NCBI GenBank assembly: GCA_964632015.1
Contig: CAZWAT010000160.1
Span: 1 to 6,415 of the forward strand
DNA from: JAAYCO01 sp964632015
Lineage (GTDB): Bacteria > Planctomycetota > Phycisphaerae > SM23-33
DNA length: 6,415 nt
Direction of reading: 5' to 3'
The notes under the pieces were generated by a model that made no database searches, had not been told where the DNA came from, and worked only from the letters and a program-made list of their open reading frames with translations. The translations under genes and the position numbers were made by a program. Shown here piece after piece: positions 5,785 to 6,415 of this stretch. Position 1 is the stretch's first letter. Each line of letters opens with the position of its first letter.

Positions 5785-6387
5785 ATGTTTACGGGCATAA
5801 TTACACATGTAGGACAAGTGCGACGGGTGAGCCCCTCCCAGGCGGGGGCAAGGCTGACGATCGACCTTGGGGCGCTAGTCGACGGTCTGACGCTGGGAGA
5901 TAGCATCGCAGTCAATGGCGCATGCCTCAGCGTCTGCGAAATTTCCACCACCGAGGGCACCTTTGACGTGATGGGAGAAACGCTTGAAAAGACCACCCTG
6001 GGTAAGCTGTCTCCGACCGACAGGGTCAACCTCGAACGGGCATTAAAGGCCTCTGCGTCGCTGGATGGACACATCGTGCAGGGGCATGTTGACGGTGTCG
6101 CCACCCTCCGAAGCATCGACCGCGGGCGGGCGTCATATATCCTGAGATTCCGCTGCGGACAGGATCTTACCCGGCTGATGGTTCCCAAGGGTTCGATCGC
6201 CATCGCGGGAGTATCGCTGACACTGGTGGACGTCGAAACAAAAGGCTTCTCGGTGGCGCTTATCCCCACAACATTGGATACCACAACGCTTGGGCAGCTC
6301 AACAGCGGCGATGAGGTCAATGTCGAAACAGACATAATCGGCAAATATGTGCTTAAATTCATGAATAACATGAATAATGTTGAATGA
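5785..6387 (+). CDS. ribE: Riboflavin synthase, alpha chain
   Basis: This cytoplasmic enzyme converts two molecules of 6,7-dimethyl-8-ribityllumazine to riboflavin and a pyrimidinedione, the last step of riboflavin synthesis. At 200 residues it has the usual length and two tandem lumazine-binding barrels (about 1-97 and 98-190). Typical motifs are MFTGII at the start, GDSIAVNGACLSV (38-50), VNLERAL (81-87), GHIVQGHVDG (95-104), KGSIAIAGVSLTL (135-147) and IGKYV near the end. Phe2, Ser40 and His101 match the residues (Phe2, Ser41 and His102 in E. coli) whose change damages activity. One oddity is Ala141, where most family members have Asp in 'DGVSLT'. Other small departures are Asp94 for the usual Gly and IPTTL for IPHTL. 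The enzyme is probably active. It stands apart from other riboflavin genes here, and may be alone or lead an operon continuing to the right. It is called ribE, or ribC in some naming schemes. Confidence 0.95.
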   Translation: MFTGIITHVGQVRRVSPSQAGARLTIDLGALVDGLTLGDSIAVNGACLSVCEISTTEGTFDVMGETLEKTTLGKLSPTDRVNLERALKASASLDGHIVQGHVDGVATLRSIDRGRASYILRFRCGQDLTRLMVPKGSIAIAGVSLTLVDVETKGFSVALIPTTLDTTTLGQLNSGDEVNVETDIIGKYVLKFMNNMNNVE

Positions 6388-6415
6388 ATCACCTAATGCA
6401 GACTTATAGAGCTTT

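Noticed and set aside
5751..6392. A 213-codon open frame on the minus strand opposite ribE
   Set aside because: It is antisense to a clear riboflavin synthase gene, its translation is rich in Ser, Pro and Thr with no family motif, and it matches no recognised protein.
1..6415. CRISPR array, transfer RNA, ribosomal RNA, insertion sequence or attachment site
   Set aside because: I saw no regularly spaced repeats, cloverleaf structure, rRNA-like blocks, transposase motifs or terminal inverted repeats.

Overview
The window holds four protein-coding genes. It looks like an ordinary bacterial chromosome rather than a mobile element. Three genes on the minus strand form a compact operon: a MoxR-type AAA+ ATPase, then a DUF58 protein, then a very large membrane-bound transglutaminase-like protein. 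A fourth minus-strand gene, a divergent YchF/Obg-like P-loop NTPase, starts 99 bases past the transglutaminase stop and runs off the left edge. On the right, the riboflavin synthase alpha-chain gene (ribE) is transcribed divergently on the plus strand. No rRNA, tRNA, CRISPR array, insertion sequence or phage gene was seen.

The host is a Gram-negative-type bacterium of moderately high GC. The gene set would suit Planctomycetota or a related group, but that is a guess from gene style and no marker in the window fixes the phylum.

Layout from left to right: YchF-like NTPase (1-316, minus, 3' end missing) with its own likely promoter and a leader hairpin with a UUCG tetraloop; transglutaminase-like protein (416-3466, minus); DUF58 protein (3457-4635, minus, GTG start); MoxR ATPase (4649-5581, minus); a 203-base divergent control region (5582-5784); ribE (5785-6387, plus); 28 unassigned bases to the window end.

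The MoxR-DUF58-transglutaminase order is a known bacterial association. By family knowledge the AAA+ ATPase acts as a chaperone-like remodeller, the DUF58 protein is a membrane-anchored adaptor with a vWA-like fold, and the transglutaminase-like protein places its catalytic domain outside the cytoplasmic membrane. The last two genes overlap by 10 bases, and the DUF58 ribosome binding site overlaps the moxR stop codon, so the three products are probably made in a coupled way.

The most unusual feature is that the transglutaminase-like protein carries two tandem transglutaminase core domains. The second has an intact Cys-His-Asp triad. In the first, the catalytic cysteine position is serine (with Cys shifted one residue upstream) and the His motif is altered, so it looks like a built-in pseudoenzyme domain. 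The same protein has a 30-residue arginine-rich exported segment and two copies of an aromatic motif ahead of the catalytic domains.
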